Source: Mucilaginibacter sp.
GTDB taxonomy: Bacteria; Bacteroidota; Bacteroidia; Sphingobacteriales; Sphingobacteriaceae
Assembly: GCF_025362475.1 (NCBI RefSeq)
Contig: NZ_JANYGH010000037.1
Span: 36,298 to 100,297 of the forward strand
Direction of reading: 5' to 3'
DNA length: 64,000 nucleotides
Below, piece by piece: positions 9,076-18,017 of the stretch (within the stretch, counting starts at the first letter, position 1; every line of letters starts with the position of its first letter). The notes beneath the pieces were generated by a model that did not search any database, had not been told where the DNA came from, and saw only the letters and a program-made list of their open reading frames with translations. A program made the translations under genes and the position numbers.

Positions 9076-10977
9076 ATGAAGATTACATCATTTGAAGAGT
9101 ATAAGCAGGTTTACCAACAAAGTGTTGAACAGCCTGAACAGTTCTGGGCCGGTATTGCCGAAAATTTTTTATGGCAAAAGAAATGGGATAAAGTGCTTGA
9201 CTGGAACTTTAAAGACCCAAAGATTAAATGGTTCCAGGGGGCAAAACTCAATATTACCGAAAATTGCCTGGATCGTCACCTGGACACTATTGGAGATAAG
9301 ACTGCCATTATATGGGAGCCAAATGACCCGCAGGAAGATCACCGCATATTAACTTATCGCCAGCTGCATGATAAGGTTTGCCAGTTTGCCACTGTGTTAA
9401 AAAATAACGGGGCAAAAAAGGGTGATCGTATTTGTATATATATGCCGATGATACCTGAACTGGCCATCGCTGTTTTAGCGTGTGCCCGTATAGGCGCAAT
9501 TCATTCGGTTGTATTTGGCGGCTTTTCGGCGCAGTCAATTGCCGATAGGATAAATGATGCCGAATGTAATATTGTAATAACTGCCGATGGCGGCTTTAGG
9601 GCTAATAAACCTATTCCTTTAAAAACGGTAATAGATGATGCACTGGTTCAGTGTAAATCTGTTAAGCGGGTAATTGTTTTAACCAGGAGCCGTACACCGG
9701 TTTCTATGATAAAGGGGCGCGATGTTTGGTGGGAAGATGAAGTTAAAAAAGTTGAAACACAAGGTAATCCCGAATGCCCTGCCGAGCAAATGGACGCCGA
9801 GGACATGTTGTTCATATTGTATACATCCGGCTCAACAGGTAAGCCTAAAGGCGTAGTGCATACCACCGGTGGCTACATGGTTTATACCGGCTATACTTTT
9901 GCTAATGTTTTTCAGTACAACCAGGGCGAGGTGTATTTTTGTACTGCCGATATTGGATGGATCACCGGGCATTCATATATTGTATATGGTCCGCTATCGC
10001 AGGGAGCAACTACATTAATGTTTGAAGGAGTACCCACCTATCCGGATGCAGGCAGATTTTGGGATATTGTAGATAAGTACAAGGTAAATATATTATATAC
10101 GGCGCCAACAGCTATTCGCTCATTGATGAGCTTTGGGGATGAGCCATTAAAAGGTAAGGACCTTAGTTCGCTTACCAAGCTGGGTTCTGTAGGGGAGCCT
10201 ATTAATGAAGAGGCCTGGCATTGGTACGATGAAAAAATAGGCCATGGCAAATGCCCTATTGCTGATACCTGGTGGCAAACGGAAAATGGCGGTTTAATGA
10301 TATCGCCTATTTGTAATGTTACACCAACTAAACCCGGTTATGCCACTTTGCCTTTACCGGGTGTACAACCTGTATTGGTTGATGAAAATGGAAAGATAAT
10401 TGAGGGTAATGGCGTAAGCGGTAACCTTTGTATCAAGTTTCCGTGGCCGGGTATGCTGCGCACCACCTATGGTGATCATGAACGCTGTCGCACTACCTAT
10501 TTTGCTACCTATGAAAATTTATATTTCACCGGTGATGGCTGTTTGCGTGATGAAGATGGTTATTACCGCATCACCGGTCGGGTTGATGATGTGCTTAATG
10601 TATCTGGTCACCGTATTGGAACCGCAGAGGTGGAGAACGCTATCAACATGCACAGCAGTGTGGTTGAATCGGCAGTTGTTGGTTATCCGCATGATATAAA
10701 AGGGCAGGGTGTTTATGCCTTTGTGGTTTGCCCAAATCAGCACGGCGACGCAGAGCTTGCCCGTAAAGATATTATCATGACAGTTGCCAGGATAATAGGT
10801 GCAATTGCCAAACCGGATAAGATTCAGTTTGTAAGCGGACTGCCCAAAACACGATCAGGCAAAATTATGCGCCGCATTTTACGTAAGATAGCCGAGGGTG
10901 AAACCAGTAACCTTGGTGATACCAGTACACTGCTTGATCCGGCTGTTGTTGAAGAGATCAAGGCAGGAGCTTTGTAG
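9076..10977 (+). CDS. acs: Acetyl-coenzyme A synthetase
   Basis: A 633-residue AMP-forming acetate-CoA ligase, standard length for the family. It carries the P-loop YTSGSTGKPKG, the substrate/AMP segment DTWWQTENGG, the hinge region TGRVDDVLNVSGHRIGTAE and the C-terminal SGKIMRRILRK, whose lysine is the known acetylation target. It activates acetate to acetyl-CoA for central metabolism. It stands alone, divergent from rpmB, with a probable terminator at 11046-11085. Confidence 0.97.
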   Translation: MKITSFEEYKQVYQQSVEQPEQFWAGIAENFLWQKKWDKVLDWNFKDPKIKWFQGAKLNITENCLDRHLDTIGDKTAIIWEPNDPQEDHRILTYRQLHDKVCQFATVLKNNGAKKGDRICIYMPMIPELAIAVLACARIGAIHSVVFGGFSAQSIADRINDAECNIVITADGGFRANKPIPLKTVIDDALVQCKSVKRVIVLTRSRTPVSMIKGRDVWWEDEVKKVETQGNPECPAEQMDAEDMLFILYTSGSTGKPKGVVHTTGGYMVYTGYTFANVFQYNQGEVYFCTADIGWITGHSYIVYGPLSQGATTLMFEGVPTYPDAGRFWDIVDKYKVNILYTAPTAIRSLMSFGDEPLKGKDLSSLTKLGSVGEPINEEAWHWYDEKIGHGKCPIADTWWQTENGGLMISPICNVTPTKPGYATLPLPGVQPVLVDENGKIIEGNGVSGNLCIKFPWPGMLRTTYGDHERCRTTYFATYENLYFTGDGCLRDEDGYYRITGRVDDVLNVSGHRIGTAEVENAINMHSSVVESAVVGYPHDIKGQGVYAFVVCPNQHGDAELARKDIIMTVARIIGAIAKPDKIQFVSGLPKTRSGKIMRRILRKIAEGETSNLGDTSTLLDPAVVEEIKAGAL

Positions 10978-11045
10978 GAATAAGGATATTTGGATAAAGG
11001 AGCAAAGATCAATTATTGAATAATAAAACAGATGCAGAAAATGAG

Positions 11046-11085
11046 GAGCAAGGACATCGTAAAAATAGGTTCCTTGCCTTTTTTC
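11046..11085 (+). terminator. Probable terminator downstream of acs
   Basis: GCAAGGA at 11048-11054 pairs with TCCTTGC at 11071-11077, followed by a run rich in T. An outer inverted pair (GGAGCAAAGA at 10999-11008, TCTTTGCTCC at 11106-11115) encloses it, so the whole stretch may be a repeat element. Confidence 0.5.
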
Positions 11086-11151
11086 TCTGTTTTTTTTATC
11101 CTTGTTCTTTGCTCCAGCTTTCTTTTTTCCTTTAAAAATCGGCCATCAGCG

Positions 11152-11624
11152 AGATACAAGCTCGATTTTTTTACTTCAGAAAATCAATTTTACCTCTGCG
11201 ATTCTGCCTTTACCGGCGAAACGGGCGATGCCAGTTTTGGACTCCCGCAGCTTATGCCGACAGATTGGCAACAGCGAAGGATAAAGATATTGTTGGAATT
11301 AGTATTGAAAGCTTTGGCCACGTAAAGGCCGAGCTTAATGTATTGGATGCTGCAAGCGGGGAAAAGGATTTTAAAAAATATGATCATGTAGTGGAGGCCG
11401 GAGTTAGAATTAGTTCAGGAATATTGGAGGTGCTTGATTTTCCAGATCATAAAATTCAGTTAAAAGCCATCGTTACACCAGGATATTATCGTGTAAGGAT
11501 CTATTCCTATGATCTCAAAAACATTAATTCCGAAGCAGATGAAGGGACAGATCACTATAAAATAGAGCTTTGGCCGTCAAGTAATTTTGAGCGTAAGGTA
11601 TTGAAGCAATTTGTGAAGGACTAA
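11152..11624 (+). pseudogene. Conserved hypothetical protein, frameshifted and without a clear start
   Basis: Two overlapping frames join into one protein. The first reads YKLDFFTSENQFYLCDSAF and on to GDASF; the second continues WTPAAYADRLATAKDKDIVG and ends SNFERKVLKQFVKD. The join is at 11236-11240: one missing T in the run TTTT turns SFWTP into SFGLP. The family looks like a Bacteroidota/proteobacterial conserved hypothetical protein; function unknown. No ATG lies at the expected start, and the frame upstream (an ATG at 11032) runs through the acs terminator hairpin, so those residues are unlikely to be real. The downstream piece alone (from 11265, 119 aa) might still be annotated as a gene. 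Confidence 0.65.
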
Positions 11625-11639
11625 TTTAGGAGAGCCGGG

Positions 11640-11742
11640 AATTAAGAGCCGGGAATCAAGACCGGATTCTATTTATTGCCCAGTTCCAATTAATAAGTCT
11701 TAACTCTTGATTCTAATCTCTTGACTCTTTCCCCAAACCATA
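11640..11742. repeat. Imperfect inverted repeat, probable intergenic repeat relic
   Basis: GAATCAAGA near 11653 faces TCTTGATTC near 11706 in inverted order, in a stretch built from repeated AGAGCC/GGGAAT and CTTGA/CTC units. It is not coding. It resembles degraded intergenic palindromes, but the arms are too diverged for a firm call. Confidence 0.35.
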
Positions 11743-11786
11743 TCATTTCCCGGATGTTATAACAATACATCTAAATAAAAAACATT

Positions 11787-11972
11787 ATGGATAAGCTACA
11801 AATAAAAGGCGGCTGGAATGAGTTAAAGGGCAAGATAAAACAGGCTTACGGCGACCTTACCGATGATGATCTCACCTACGAAGAGGGTAAAGACGATGAA
11901 ACATTAGGAAAACTTCAGCAAAAAACGGGTAAAACCCGGGATGAACTGGTGAAGTGGATTAACAGTTTATAA
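11787..11972 (+). CDS. CsbD family general stress protein
   Basis: A 61-residue hydrophilic protein: [38 protein letters not shown] and a C-terminal TRDELVKWI. This is the CsbD-like fold (a small helical domain). Members are typically induced by stress or stationary phase, but their biochemical role is unknown. It is a single-gene unit with its own terminator. Confidence 0.93.
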   Translation: MDKLQIKGGWNELKGKIKQAYGDLTDDDLTYEEGKDDETLGKLQQKTGKTRDELVKWINSL

Positions 11973-11977
11973 GATTT

Positions 11978-12008
11978 AGAAAAGGCTCCTGCAACGGGGC
12001 CTTTTTTA
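11978..12008 (+). terminator. Intrinsic terminator after csbD-like gene
   Basis: AAAAGGC-T-CC, loop TGCAAC, GG-G-GCCTTTTTT: a short GC stem followed by six T. Confidence 0.8.
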
Positions 12009-12107
12009 TTTGAAAAGCTTTGAAAGTTCAAGGCCGAATCCCGGTAACGGTGTATTTCTTTTTCTTATCAGCAGTCAGCATAAATCAAATATAACTAATT
12101 TCGCACA

Positions 12108-12881
12108 ATGAAAACAGCGAAACCCAATATTCTTGTTGTAAATGACGACGGCATAACTGCTCCTGGTATTAAGGTATTGATAGAAGCGATGAGCGAGATT
12201 GGCAGGGTAGTAGTGGTAGCGCCGGATAGTCCGCAATCGGGCATGGGGCATGCCATTACTATTGGCAAACCACTGCGCCTGGATAAGGTTGATATTTATG
12301 AGGGTATTGAAATGTACCGTTGCTCGGGTACGCCTGTTGATTGTGTGAAGCTGGCCGTTAATAAGATATTTAAGGGGCAAAAGCCCGATCTGTGCGTATC
12401 GGGCATTAATCATGGTTTAAATAATTCCATCAATGTTTTGTATTCAGGCACCATGTCGGCCGCAGTGGAGGGTGCAATTGAGAGTATTCCGTCAATAGGT
12501 TTTTCTTTGGATGATTATAACCTTGATGCAGACTTTAGCCACTGCGTTAAATACATTAAAGAACTTGCGCTGCAGGTTTTAGCCAATAGCCTGCCGGCCA
12601 ATACCCTGCTTAATGTAAATTTCCCCAATACATCCGATATTAAAGGCATCAGGATTTGCAGGCAGGCCAACGCAAAATGGGCCGAGGAGTTTGATGAGAG
12701 AGTTGATCCGCATAAACGGCCATATTACTGGCTTACCGGCGTTTTTCAGCTTAATGATGGTGGCGAGGATACCGATGTTTGGGCCCTTGATCATAATTAT
12801 GTATCTGTTGTGCCTGTACAGTTTGATATGACGGCTCATCACGCTATACCATTTTTAAATAACTGGAAGTTTAATATATAA
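12108..12881 (+). CDS. surE: 5'/3'-nucleotidase SurE
   Basis: A 257-residue SurE-fold phosphatase. The metal-binding motif is NDDGITAPGI, followed by APDSPQSGMGHAIT, CSGTPVDCVKLA and SGINHGLNNSINVLYSGTM, all family signatures. SurE dephosphorylates nucleoside 5'/3'-monophosphates. It is followed after a 1-nt gap by a small membrane protein and then lpxB, forming a tight three-gene unit. Confidence 0.96.
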   Translation: MKTAKPNILVVNDDGITAPGIKVLIEAMSEIGRVVVVAPDSPQSGMGHAITIGKPLRLDKVDIYEGIEMYRCSGTPVDCVKLAVNKIFKGQKPDLCVSGINHGLNNSINVLYSGTMSAAVEGAIESIPSIGFSLDDYNLDADFSHCVKYIKELALQVLANSLPANTLLNVNFPNTSDIKGIRICRQANAKWAEEFDERVDPHKRPYYWLTGVFQLNDGGEDTDVWALDHNYVSVVPVQFDMTAHHAIPFLNNWKFNI

Positions 12882-12882
12882 A

Positions 12883-13167
12883 ATGGAGTTCAAAAAAGTA
12901 CTTAAAACCGACAGTATAACGGCAGGTATAATTGGTGGTTTAATACTGCCGGGCATTAGCCTGTTCATTTTTTTGTATCTGTTAAAAGGTAACTTTTTAA
13001 TATTTAATAAACCGGGTATCCCATACTTGGTAGCTATTGCGTTGAATTTATTTATGATCAGGTATTGTTTTAAACAGGGGCAGGATAAAACCGGAACAGG
13101 TATGATACTGGTGACGTTTATATTTACGGCGGCAGTTTTTTTACTTAAATTACAACCCATCAGATGA
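12883..13167 (+). CDS. Small membrane protein of unknown function
   Basis: A 94-residue protein with three hydrophobic stretches: about residues 12-33 (AGIIGGLILPGISLFIFLYL), 45-58, and 72-88. It overlaps the lpxB start by ATGA, so it is translationally coupled. No family recognised. The position between surE and lpxB is seen in related genomes, suggesting it is a conserved passenger of the operon, possibly envelope-related. Confidence 0.8.
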   Translation: MEFKKVLKTDSITAGIIGGLILPGISLFIFLYLLKGNFLIFNKPGIPYLVAIALNLFMIRYCFKQGQDKTGTGMILVTFIFTAAVFLLKLQPIR

Positions 13168-14276
13168 AGTATTACCTGGTAGCCGGCGAAGCTTCGGGCG
13201 ATTTACATGGCGCTAATTTGATGAAAGCGCTAAAAGAGTTAGACCCCGTGGCGGAATTTCGGTTTTTTGGTGGCGACCTCATGCAAGCCGAAGGCGGTAC
13301 GCTGGTAAAGCATTATGCCGATATGGCTTTTATGGGCTTTGTGGAGGTGGCAGTTAACCTGCGCGCCATTATGAAAAATTTAAAAGCCTGTAAACAAGAT
13401 ATTGCTGCTTATCAGCCGGAGGTGTTGGTGCTGATAGATTTCCCTGGTTTCAATTTGAAGATTGCGGGTTTTGCAAAATCTATTGGACTTCCTGTTTACT
13501 ATTACATATCCCCTAAAGTATGGGCCTGGAACCAGAAACGGGTTTTAAAGATCAAGAAAATTGTTGACCACCTGTTTTGTATCCTCCCTTTTGAGGTTGA
13601 CTTTTACAAAACATGGGGCATGGATGTCGACTATGTGGGTAACCCCTTGCTGGATGCTAAAACAGCATTTAAACCCGAATCGGAGTTTCTGCAGAAATAT
13701 CATTTAACCGGGAAAAAGATCATCGCATTATTGCCAGGCAGCCGCAAGCAGGAGATTACCTATTTACTGCCCGAAATGATCGCGGTAGCAGAACAGTTTC
13801 CGGGTTATCAATTTGTTATAGCCGGCGCGCCATCCTTTAAGCTTGATTTTTATAGTGATTTTGTAAAGGGTAAAAACATGCCCGTAATATTTAATGCTAC
13901 TTATGATCTGTTAAGCCATGCGTATGCCGCTGTTGTAGCATCAGGTACGGCAACGCTGGAAACCGCTTTGTTTAATGTACCGCAGGTGGTGGTTTATAAG
14001 GGAAATGCTTTAACCATCGCCATAGCCCGCATGCTGGTGAAAATCAAATTTATATCATTGGTTAATCTTATTGTAAATAAGGGGATAGTAAAGGAACTTA
14101 TTCAGGAAGAGTGCAACGAATTGCAAATAGCTGCCGAGCTTGAAGCAATCACGGGCGATAGCGCGTACCGTGAAAACATGCTGCTCAGTTATGATGAGCT
14201 TGATAACAGAATGGGCCAGCCAGGAGCCTCCGCCAAAACCGCGGCCTTGATTATCAAATACGCATCAAAAAAATAA
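13164..14276 (+). CDS. lpxB: Lipid-A-disaccharide synthase
   Basis: A 370-residue GT-B enzyme of family GT19. It starts MKYYLVAGEASGDLHGANL and has YYISPKVWAWNQKRV (residues about 112-126) and LLPGSRKQEI, all typical of LpxB. The C-terminal half has ASGTATLETALFNVPQVVVYK, the nucleotide-sugar binding region. It joins UDP-2,3-diacylglucosamine to lipid X to make the lipid A disaccharide at the inner membrane. The ATG overlaps the preceding stop (ATGA). Confidence 0.96.
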   Translation: MKYYLVAGEASGDLHGANLMKALKELDPVAEFRFFGGDLMQAEGGTLVKHYADMAFMGFVEVAVNLRAIMKNLKACKQDIAAYQPEVLVLIDFPGFNLKIAGFAKSIGLPVYYYISPKVWAWNQKRVLKIKKIVDHLFCILPFEVDFYKTWGMDVDYVGNPLLDAKTAFKPESEFLQKYHLTGKKIIALLPGSRKQEITYLLPEMIAVAEQFPGYQFVIAGAPSFKLDFYSDFVKGKNMPVIFNATYDLLSHAYAAVVASGTATLETALFNVPQVVVYKGNALTIAIARMLVKIKFISLVNLIVNKGIVKELIQEECNELQIAAELEAITGDSAYRENMLLSYDELDNRMGQPGASAKTAALIIKYASKK

Positions 14277-14300
14277 AACCCTGTTTTTGGCAGGGTTTTA
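14275..14300 (+). terminator. Intrinsic terminator after lpxB
   Basis: AAAACCCTG, loop TTTTTGG, CAGGGTTTT. It overlaps the lpxB stop codon. Confidence 0.85.
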
Positions 14301-14357
14301 TCGTTTTCATAGGTGTTGTGCTATTTTTAGATAGGTAGATGTAGGTATATATGATGA

Positions 14358-14525
14358 TCAGGCAGCTTTGCTTATTTGTTGCGCGGCAACCTGCTTGTTG
14401 TTATTGTTTATAAATTGATGTCTCAATTTGAAGTTTCTCAGATCCTCTAATAAAATGTTTAATAATTCATCGTCAAATCTGGCAACTAATTTACTTGTTG
14501 ATGGTGTAATTTTAAAGGCTTTCAT
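14358..14525 (-). CDS. Small protein with KLVARFD motif, paralogue 1
   Basis: A 55-residue open frame from the ATG at 14523-14525: MKAFKITPSTSKLVARFDDE at the start and QVAAQQISKAA at the end. The segment PSTSKLVARFD-EL is shared with the next gene upstream (14562-14693), and the codon-level similarity fades after residue 30. The pairing supports real coding. No known family. Predicted to be a single amphipathic helix with an Asn-rich tail. Confidence 0.6.
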   Translation of the reverse strand: MKAFKITPSTSKLVARFDDELLNILLEDLRNFKLRHQFINNNNKQVAAQQISKAA

Positions 14526-14561
14526 AGGTAGATGTTTTATAGGTAAGTAAGTTGGGTTTTA

Positions 14562-14693
14562 TTACGCTGCGCTTGGTATCAACTGTGGTGATTTAGCTTT
14601 AATAGCTTTCAAATCATTCATCAGTATTATTTTCAATTCGTTATCAAAACGTGCTACTAATTTGCTGGTTGATGGTTTTATATTAGTTTTCAT
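14562..14693 (-). CDS. Small protein with KLVARFD motif, paralogue 2
   Basis: A 43-residue open frame from the ATG at 14691-14693: MKTNIKPSTSKLVARFDNEL, then KIILMNDLKAIKAK and a C-terminus PQLIPSAA. It shares the first 30 residues' pattern with its neighbour at 14358-14525, 36 nt downstream, while the C-termini differ. The two probably arose by tandem duplication. Function unknown. Confidence 0.55.
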   Translation of the reverse strand: MKTNIKPSTSKLVARFDNELKIILMNDLKAIKAKSPQLIPSAA

Positions 14694-14712
14694 AGTTTAG
14701 TTTTTTATGCTT

Positions 14713-14901
14713 TTAATTTCTTTTATCTAAATCTTTCTTTTCAGTTTCCTGGTTCTCGGTAAGGTTGTTTTTGCGGCGCTTTGCTTCGTTGTATTGCCTC
14801 AAAATTTGCTCCTCATCGCGTGGGTCTGTTGTTTTTGCGGGCTCTACCGGGTTTTCCCATTCTTTCTCTTCTTCCTTAACCGTTTTCTTAGTAGTTTCCA
14901 T
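14713..14901 (-). CDS. Small charged hypothetical protein
   Basis: 62 residues from the ATG at 14899-14901 (METTKKTVKEEEKEWENPVE). An ATG at 14970 would add 23 residues that look like translated leader. More than half of the residues are charged, so it is probably disordered or helical and cytoplasmic. It sits 19 nt upstream of the KLVARFD pair on the same strand. No family recognised. Confidence 0.55.
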   Translation of the reverse strand: METTKKTVKEEEKEWENPVEPAKTTDPRDEEQILRQYNEAKRRKNNLTENQETEKKDLDKRN

Positions 14902-15116
14902 AACAGTTGCATTTGATAGGTTGTATTCCAATCCTGTGCCAAAAAAATAACCTGGATCAAAAAAAGTCATTGCAGCCTCAGTATTTTTTTACAATACCGT
15001 GTAAATGGTTGTTTTTAAGCGGTTTTTATCACCAAAAAAATTTAATTTTTTTGGTGAAATGATATTTGTGGGGGCCTAAATGTGTTTATCTGGTATTCAA
15101 TAACCGAACACTTGTT

Positions 15117-16313
15117 TTAATTTCGTACGTTTTTTTGATAGCTGAACAGGTGTGCTGCCAGGGCAACAATGGCCAAAGCTGCGCCAATTGCACATACGCC
15201 ACTCCATTGGTAGCTTTTCCATACCTGGCTGGCCAAAAATGTACCCGACGCTCCGCCTATAAAATAAGACACCATGTACACCGTGTTCAATCTGTTGCGT
15301 GCCTCTGGTATCAAAGAAAAAATTATTGATTGATTGGATATATGCGTAGCCTGCACACCCATATCCAACACAATAACCCCGATAATTAAACCAATTATGC
15401 TATGACTGGAAAAATAGAAAATGATGAAAGAAATCAAAACCAGTGACAAAGTATAGCCGGATAATTTATAGGAGTTCATTTTGTCGCTCAATCTGCCCAT
15501 TAAGCCTGCGGCTAATGCGCCAAAGGCCCCTACCAGGCCAAAAGCACCAGCTACTGAGCTGCCTTCGTTAAATTGTGGTTGTTTTAGTAAAAAAACAAGC
15601 GTGGTCCAAAAAGCGCTGAAGCCTGCAAAGCACAAGGCACCGCGGAAGGCTGCCATCCTTAACTTTGGCTGAGTTTTAACTAAATGAACAAGCGATTTCA
15701 TGAGGTTTTTATAATTTCCTTTATAATCGGGCTCAACCTCGGGTAAAAAGAAAAATATCATGAGCCACATAGCCAGCATAAGTCCTGTAGCAATATAATA
15801 CATGGCCCTCCATCCAAAATGTTCGCCTACAAAACCGCTTAAGGTACGCGAGAGTAATATGCCTATCAACAGGCCACCCATTATAACCCCTAATTTTTTA
15901 CCGCGCTCATGTGGTTTGGCCAGATGGGCTGCCATGGGTATCAATAATTGTGGTATTACAGATGATACACCAACCAGGAACCCGGCTATAGTTAATATGG
16001 TTACAGTAGGCGCCAGTGCGCTTATTAATAATGATATTATTACCAATATAAAATCAATCAATATTAATCGCTTCCGCTTAAGCATATCTGCAAGCGGGAT
16101 TATGAATAGTAAACCGGTTGCATAACCTATTTGCGTAAAGAAGGACACCTGCTGCGCTTTTTTATCGGTGATGTTAAAAGTGTGTGCTATATCGGCCAGT
16201 AGTGGCTGATTGTAGTAAATATTAGCCACCACCAACCCCGTAGCGATGGTCATGATCCATAAAGTGAACGGAGTTAAATGAGGATGCGTTTTGAGCTGCT
16301 GGGTAGCTGTCAT
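15117..16313 (-). CDS. Major facilitator superfamily transporter (drug/sugar efflux type)
   Basis: About 398 residues from the ATG at 16313 (MTATQQLKTHP); a start at 16352 is less likely. Twelve hydrophobic segments are visible. The first carries NIYYNQPLLADIA, followed by the loop PLADMLKRKRLIL, the MFS signature A in the 2-3 loop, and a second copy GRLSDKMNSYKLSG in the C-half. This resembles the DHA1-type exporters of the YdhP/SotB group. Substrate unknown. A TetR regulator lies about 750 nt upstream on the same strand. Confidence 0.9.
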   Translation of the reverse strand: MTATQQLKTHPHLTPFTLWIMTIATGLVVANIYYNQPLLADIAHTFNITDKKAQQVSFFTQIGYATGLLFIIPLADMLKRKRLILIDFILVIISLLISALAPTVTILTIAGFLVGVSSVIPQLLIPMAAHLAKPHERGKKLGVIMGGLLIGILLSRTLSGFVGEHFGWRAMYYIATGLMLAMWLMIFFFLPEVEPDYKGNYKNLMKSLVHLVKTQPKLRMAAFRGALCFAGFSAFWTTLVFLLKQPQFNEGSSVAGAFGLVGAFGALAAGLMGRLSDKMNSYKLSGYTLSLVLISFIIFYFSSHSIIGLIIGVIVLDMGVQATHISNQSIIFSLIPEARNRLNTVYMVSYFIGGASGTFLASQVWKSYQWSGVCAIGAALAIVALAAHLFSYQKNVRN

Positions 16314-16721
16314 TGTATAAAAAAATATAAAATTCGCTGCAAAAATGCGCAAGCGTTTTTTAAACTATGCTTATTTAAAGTAATTTTTATACGTGATGAT
16401 ACAATATCTTAAAACGTTATGAGTTTTAAATATTGATAAAAAGAGATTTTTTTTGGCGGATATTTCTTAAAAAAAAGTATTTTATCTCTGTTTTTTATCA
16501 ATGTTGTTTGATTTTGGAATAAAATTTGATTTTAAATCATTGAAAATATTTTTTTTAATGATTTTTTCAAGGTTTGTGTCTTGTAAAATGATCTATTTTT
16601 GATTTTTATTGAAAATAATTTAATAAAGTGAAATAATTTGACGCTTATTTTGTTCTTTAAATGAATCGATATTAAAAAGATAAAAAATTAACACTTTAAT
16701 AATGATTTATTTGTATTTTTG

Positions 16722-16906
16722 AGAATCAAACAGGGTAATAGAGTGGTTGTGATAAATGTTACAATAAAATTACAAAGTATTTTAAAATAATATAAAAACT
16801 TAGTGTTACTTTTACACAGTAATACAAACACAAAAAAGTCTTCTCATAATTTAGGTTTATAATTGGTTAGTAAAGGCCCCTGCCCATCAGGGGCTTTACT
16901 TGTTTT
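16722..16906 (+). ncRNA. Possible small RNA ending in a strong hairpin
   Basis: An exact TAnnTTTG box (TATTTTTG, 16714-16721) is followed by about 180 nt without a reading frame and then by a rho-independent terminator at 16869-16906. A transcription unit of this size fits a small RNA, but no -33 TTTG is seen at the expected distance and no known family is recognised. Confidence 0.2.
16869..16906 (+). terminator. Strong intrinsic terminator in an intergenic region
   Basis: AGTAAAGGCCCCTG, loop CCCAT, CAGGGGCTTTACT, then TGTTTT. The stem has 13 pairs with one bulge. It has no protein gene upstream on the plus strand. Confidence 0.75.
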
Positions 16907-17062
16907 AAAGGGTTTGGTATTTAGACGGCAAACAAGAAGCTCCCCATTGTTTTAATGGCTTAATTATAATAATCGCATACGCCTTTCCAACACGTATATT
17001 TATTGCTTCCTATTAAAATTCGACAGGAATGGCTTGTAGCCAACATCTAAATTCGTAATGAT

Positions 17063-17602
17063 TCAGATTATTTTTTCTGCAATATCCCTGGCAGTTTTTA
17101 TAGGCCAGGCATTGCCGTGTACTTTATTGGTTATTAACGCGCCATCAAAAAGCATATAAAGTTCATCTGCCAATCTCTCTTTTTTAACAGGTTTTAAAAT
17201 GTCGGCAAAAATTGCTCTTACATCGTTTTTTTGTTTCTTGATTATTTCCCTGATCCTGGCGTTATCTACTGGTAATTCAGAAACTATGTTTAAAAAATTA
17301 CATCCGTAATAATCAGGTTTAGATGATAATTCTACCAGGAAATCAAATAATGCCAGCGCTTTCTCTTTAGGAGTGGTGAATTTTTCCACTTCGTTTTTTA
17401 AAGCATTATTTGTTTCAATACTTCTCGCCGTTAAATACTCTGCCAACAGATCCTCTTTGGAATGAAAATGCTGATAGAGTGAAGCCTTTGCCACGGCAGC
17501 CTCCTGAATTATCTGGTTGATGCCCGTTGCATTATAACCCTGCTTGTAAAACAATCTCGAAGCGGTTTCAATTATTTGATTGCGGACAAAACTTGTTTTC
17601 AT
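17063..17602 (-). CDS. TetR/AcrR family transcriptional regulator
   Basis: A 179-residue repressor. The N-terminal HTH (residues about 8-54) reads IIETASRLFYKQGYNATGIN, AAVAKASLYQHFHSKEDLL, a typical TetR recognition unit. The C-terminal ligand domain is diverged. A palindrome at 17625-17650, just upstream of the start, is a likely autoregulatory operator. The downstream neighbour on the same strand is the MFS exporter, a plausible but unproven target. Confidence 0.92.
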   Translation of the reverse strand: MKTSFVRNQIIETASRLFYKQGYNATGINQIIQEAAVAKASLYQHFHSKEDLLAEYLTARSIETNNALKNEVEKFTTPKEKALALFDFLVELSSKPDYYGCNFLNIVSELPVDNARIREIIKKQKNDVRAIFADILKPVKKERLADELYMLFDGALITNKVHGNAWPIKTARDIAEKII

Positions 17603-17624
17603 ACCTCAAAGGTAAAAATGTTTT

Positions 17625-17650
17625 TTATATACAGACAGGTCGGTATATAT
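17625..17650. promoter_or_regulatory. Candidate TetR operator
   Basis: TATATA / CAGACAGGTCGG / TATATA: inverted ATATAC...GTATAT half-sites around an AGACAGGTCGGT core, 23 nt upstream of the regulator's ATG. The core resembles known TetR-family boxes of the ACCGACCTGTC type. Confidence 0.5.
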
Positions 17651-17846
17651 ATATTTGATTGCCGGCTAAACCTTTTACTACGTTAAAAAGGCAATTTCAC
17701 AAGCGATAACTCTTTGATAGGAGTGTGAGAAAAACGAGGCAACACCCTCAAACGCTATAATTTTTTTATGCGGGACACTCGCGTTATCCGCGACTTTATA
17801 GGTAAAATGCGGCTTAAAAAGCTACTTTTAAACGAATTTGAAATAC

Positions 17847-17878
17847 TTTGGGAATTTTCACCGAAAGATATATATTTG
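17847..17878 (+). promoter_or_regulatory. Bacteroidota-type promoter of tRNA-Ala
   Basis: TTTG at 17847-17850, a 20-nt spacer, and TATATTTG at 17871-17878 match the Bacteroidota sigma-A pattern TTTG / TAnnTTTG exactly. The tRNA begins 12 nt downstream. Confidence 0.65.
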
Positions 17879-17889
17879 CACTCCCGCAA

Positions 17890-17967
<78 letters not shown>

Positions 17968-17975
17968 ACTGATTA

Positions 17976-18014
17976 TCAGGCTTTTAGATTGAGTTCTAAA
18001 AGCCTGATTTTTTT
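17976..18014 (+). terminator. Terminator after tRNA-Ala, supplied by the island
   Basis: Perfect 13-bp arms TCAGGCTTTTAGA (17976-17988) and TCTAAAAGCCTGA (17995-18007), then seven T. The original chromosomal tRNA terminator appears to be displaced to 44644 on the far side of the island. Confidence 0.85.
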
Positions 18015-18017
18015 ACA

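Larger units (their letters stand above)
16314..17062. other. AT-rich intergenic region
   Basis: This 750-nt stretch has very high A+T and no supportable reading frame. The only clear features are a TATTTTTG (-7-like) box at 16714-16721 and a strong hairpin at 16869-16906. Confidence 0.7.

Noticed and set aside
11032..11151. Signal-peptide-like N-terminus for the frameshifted gene at 11152
   Set aside because: The hydrophobic stretch is translated terminator/repeat DNA; no family support.
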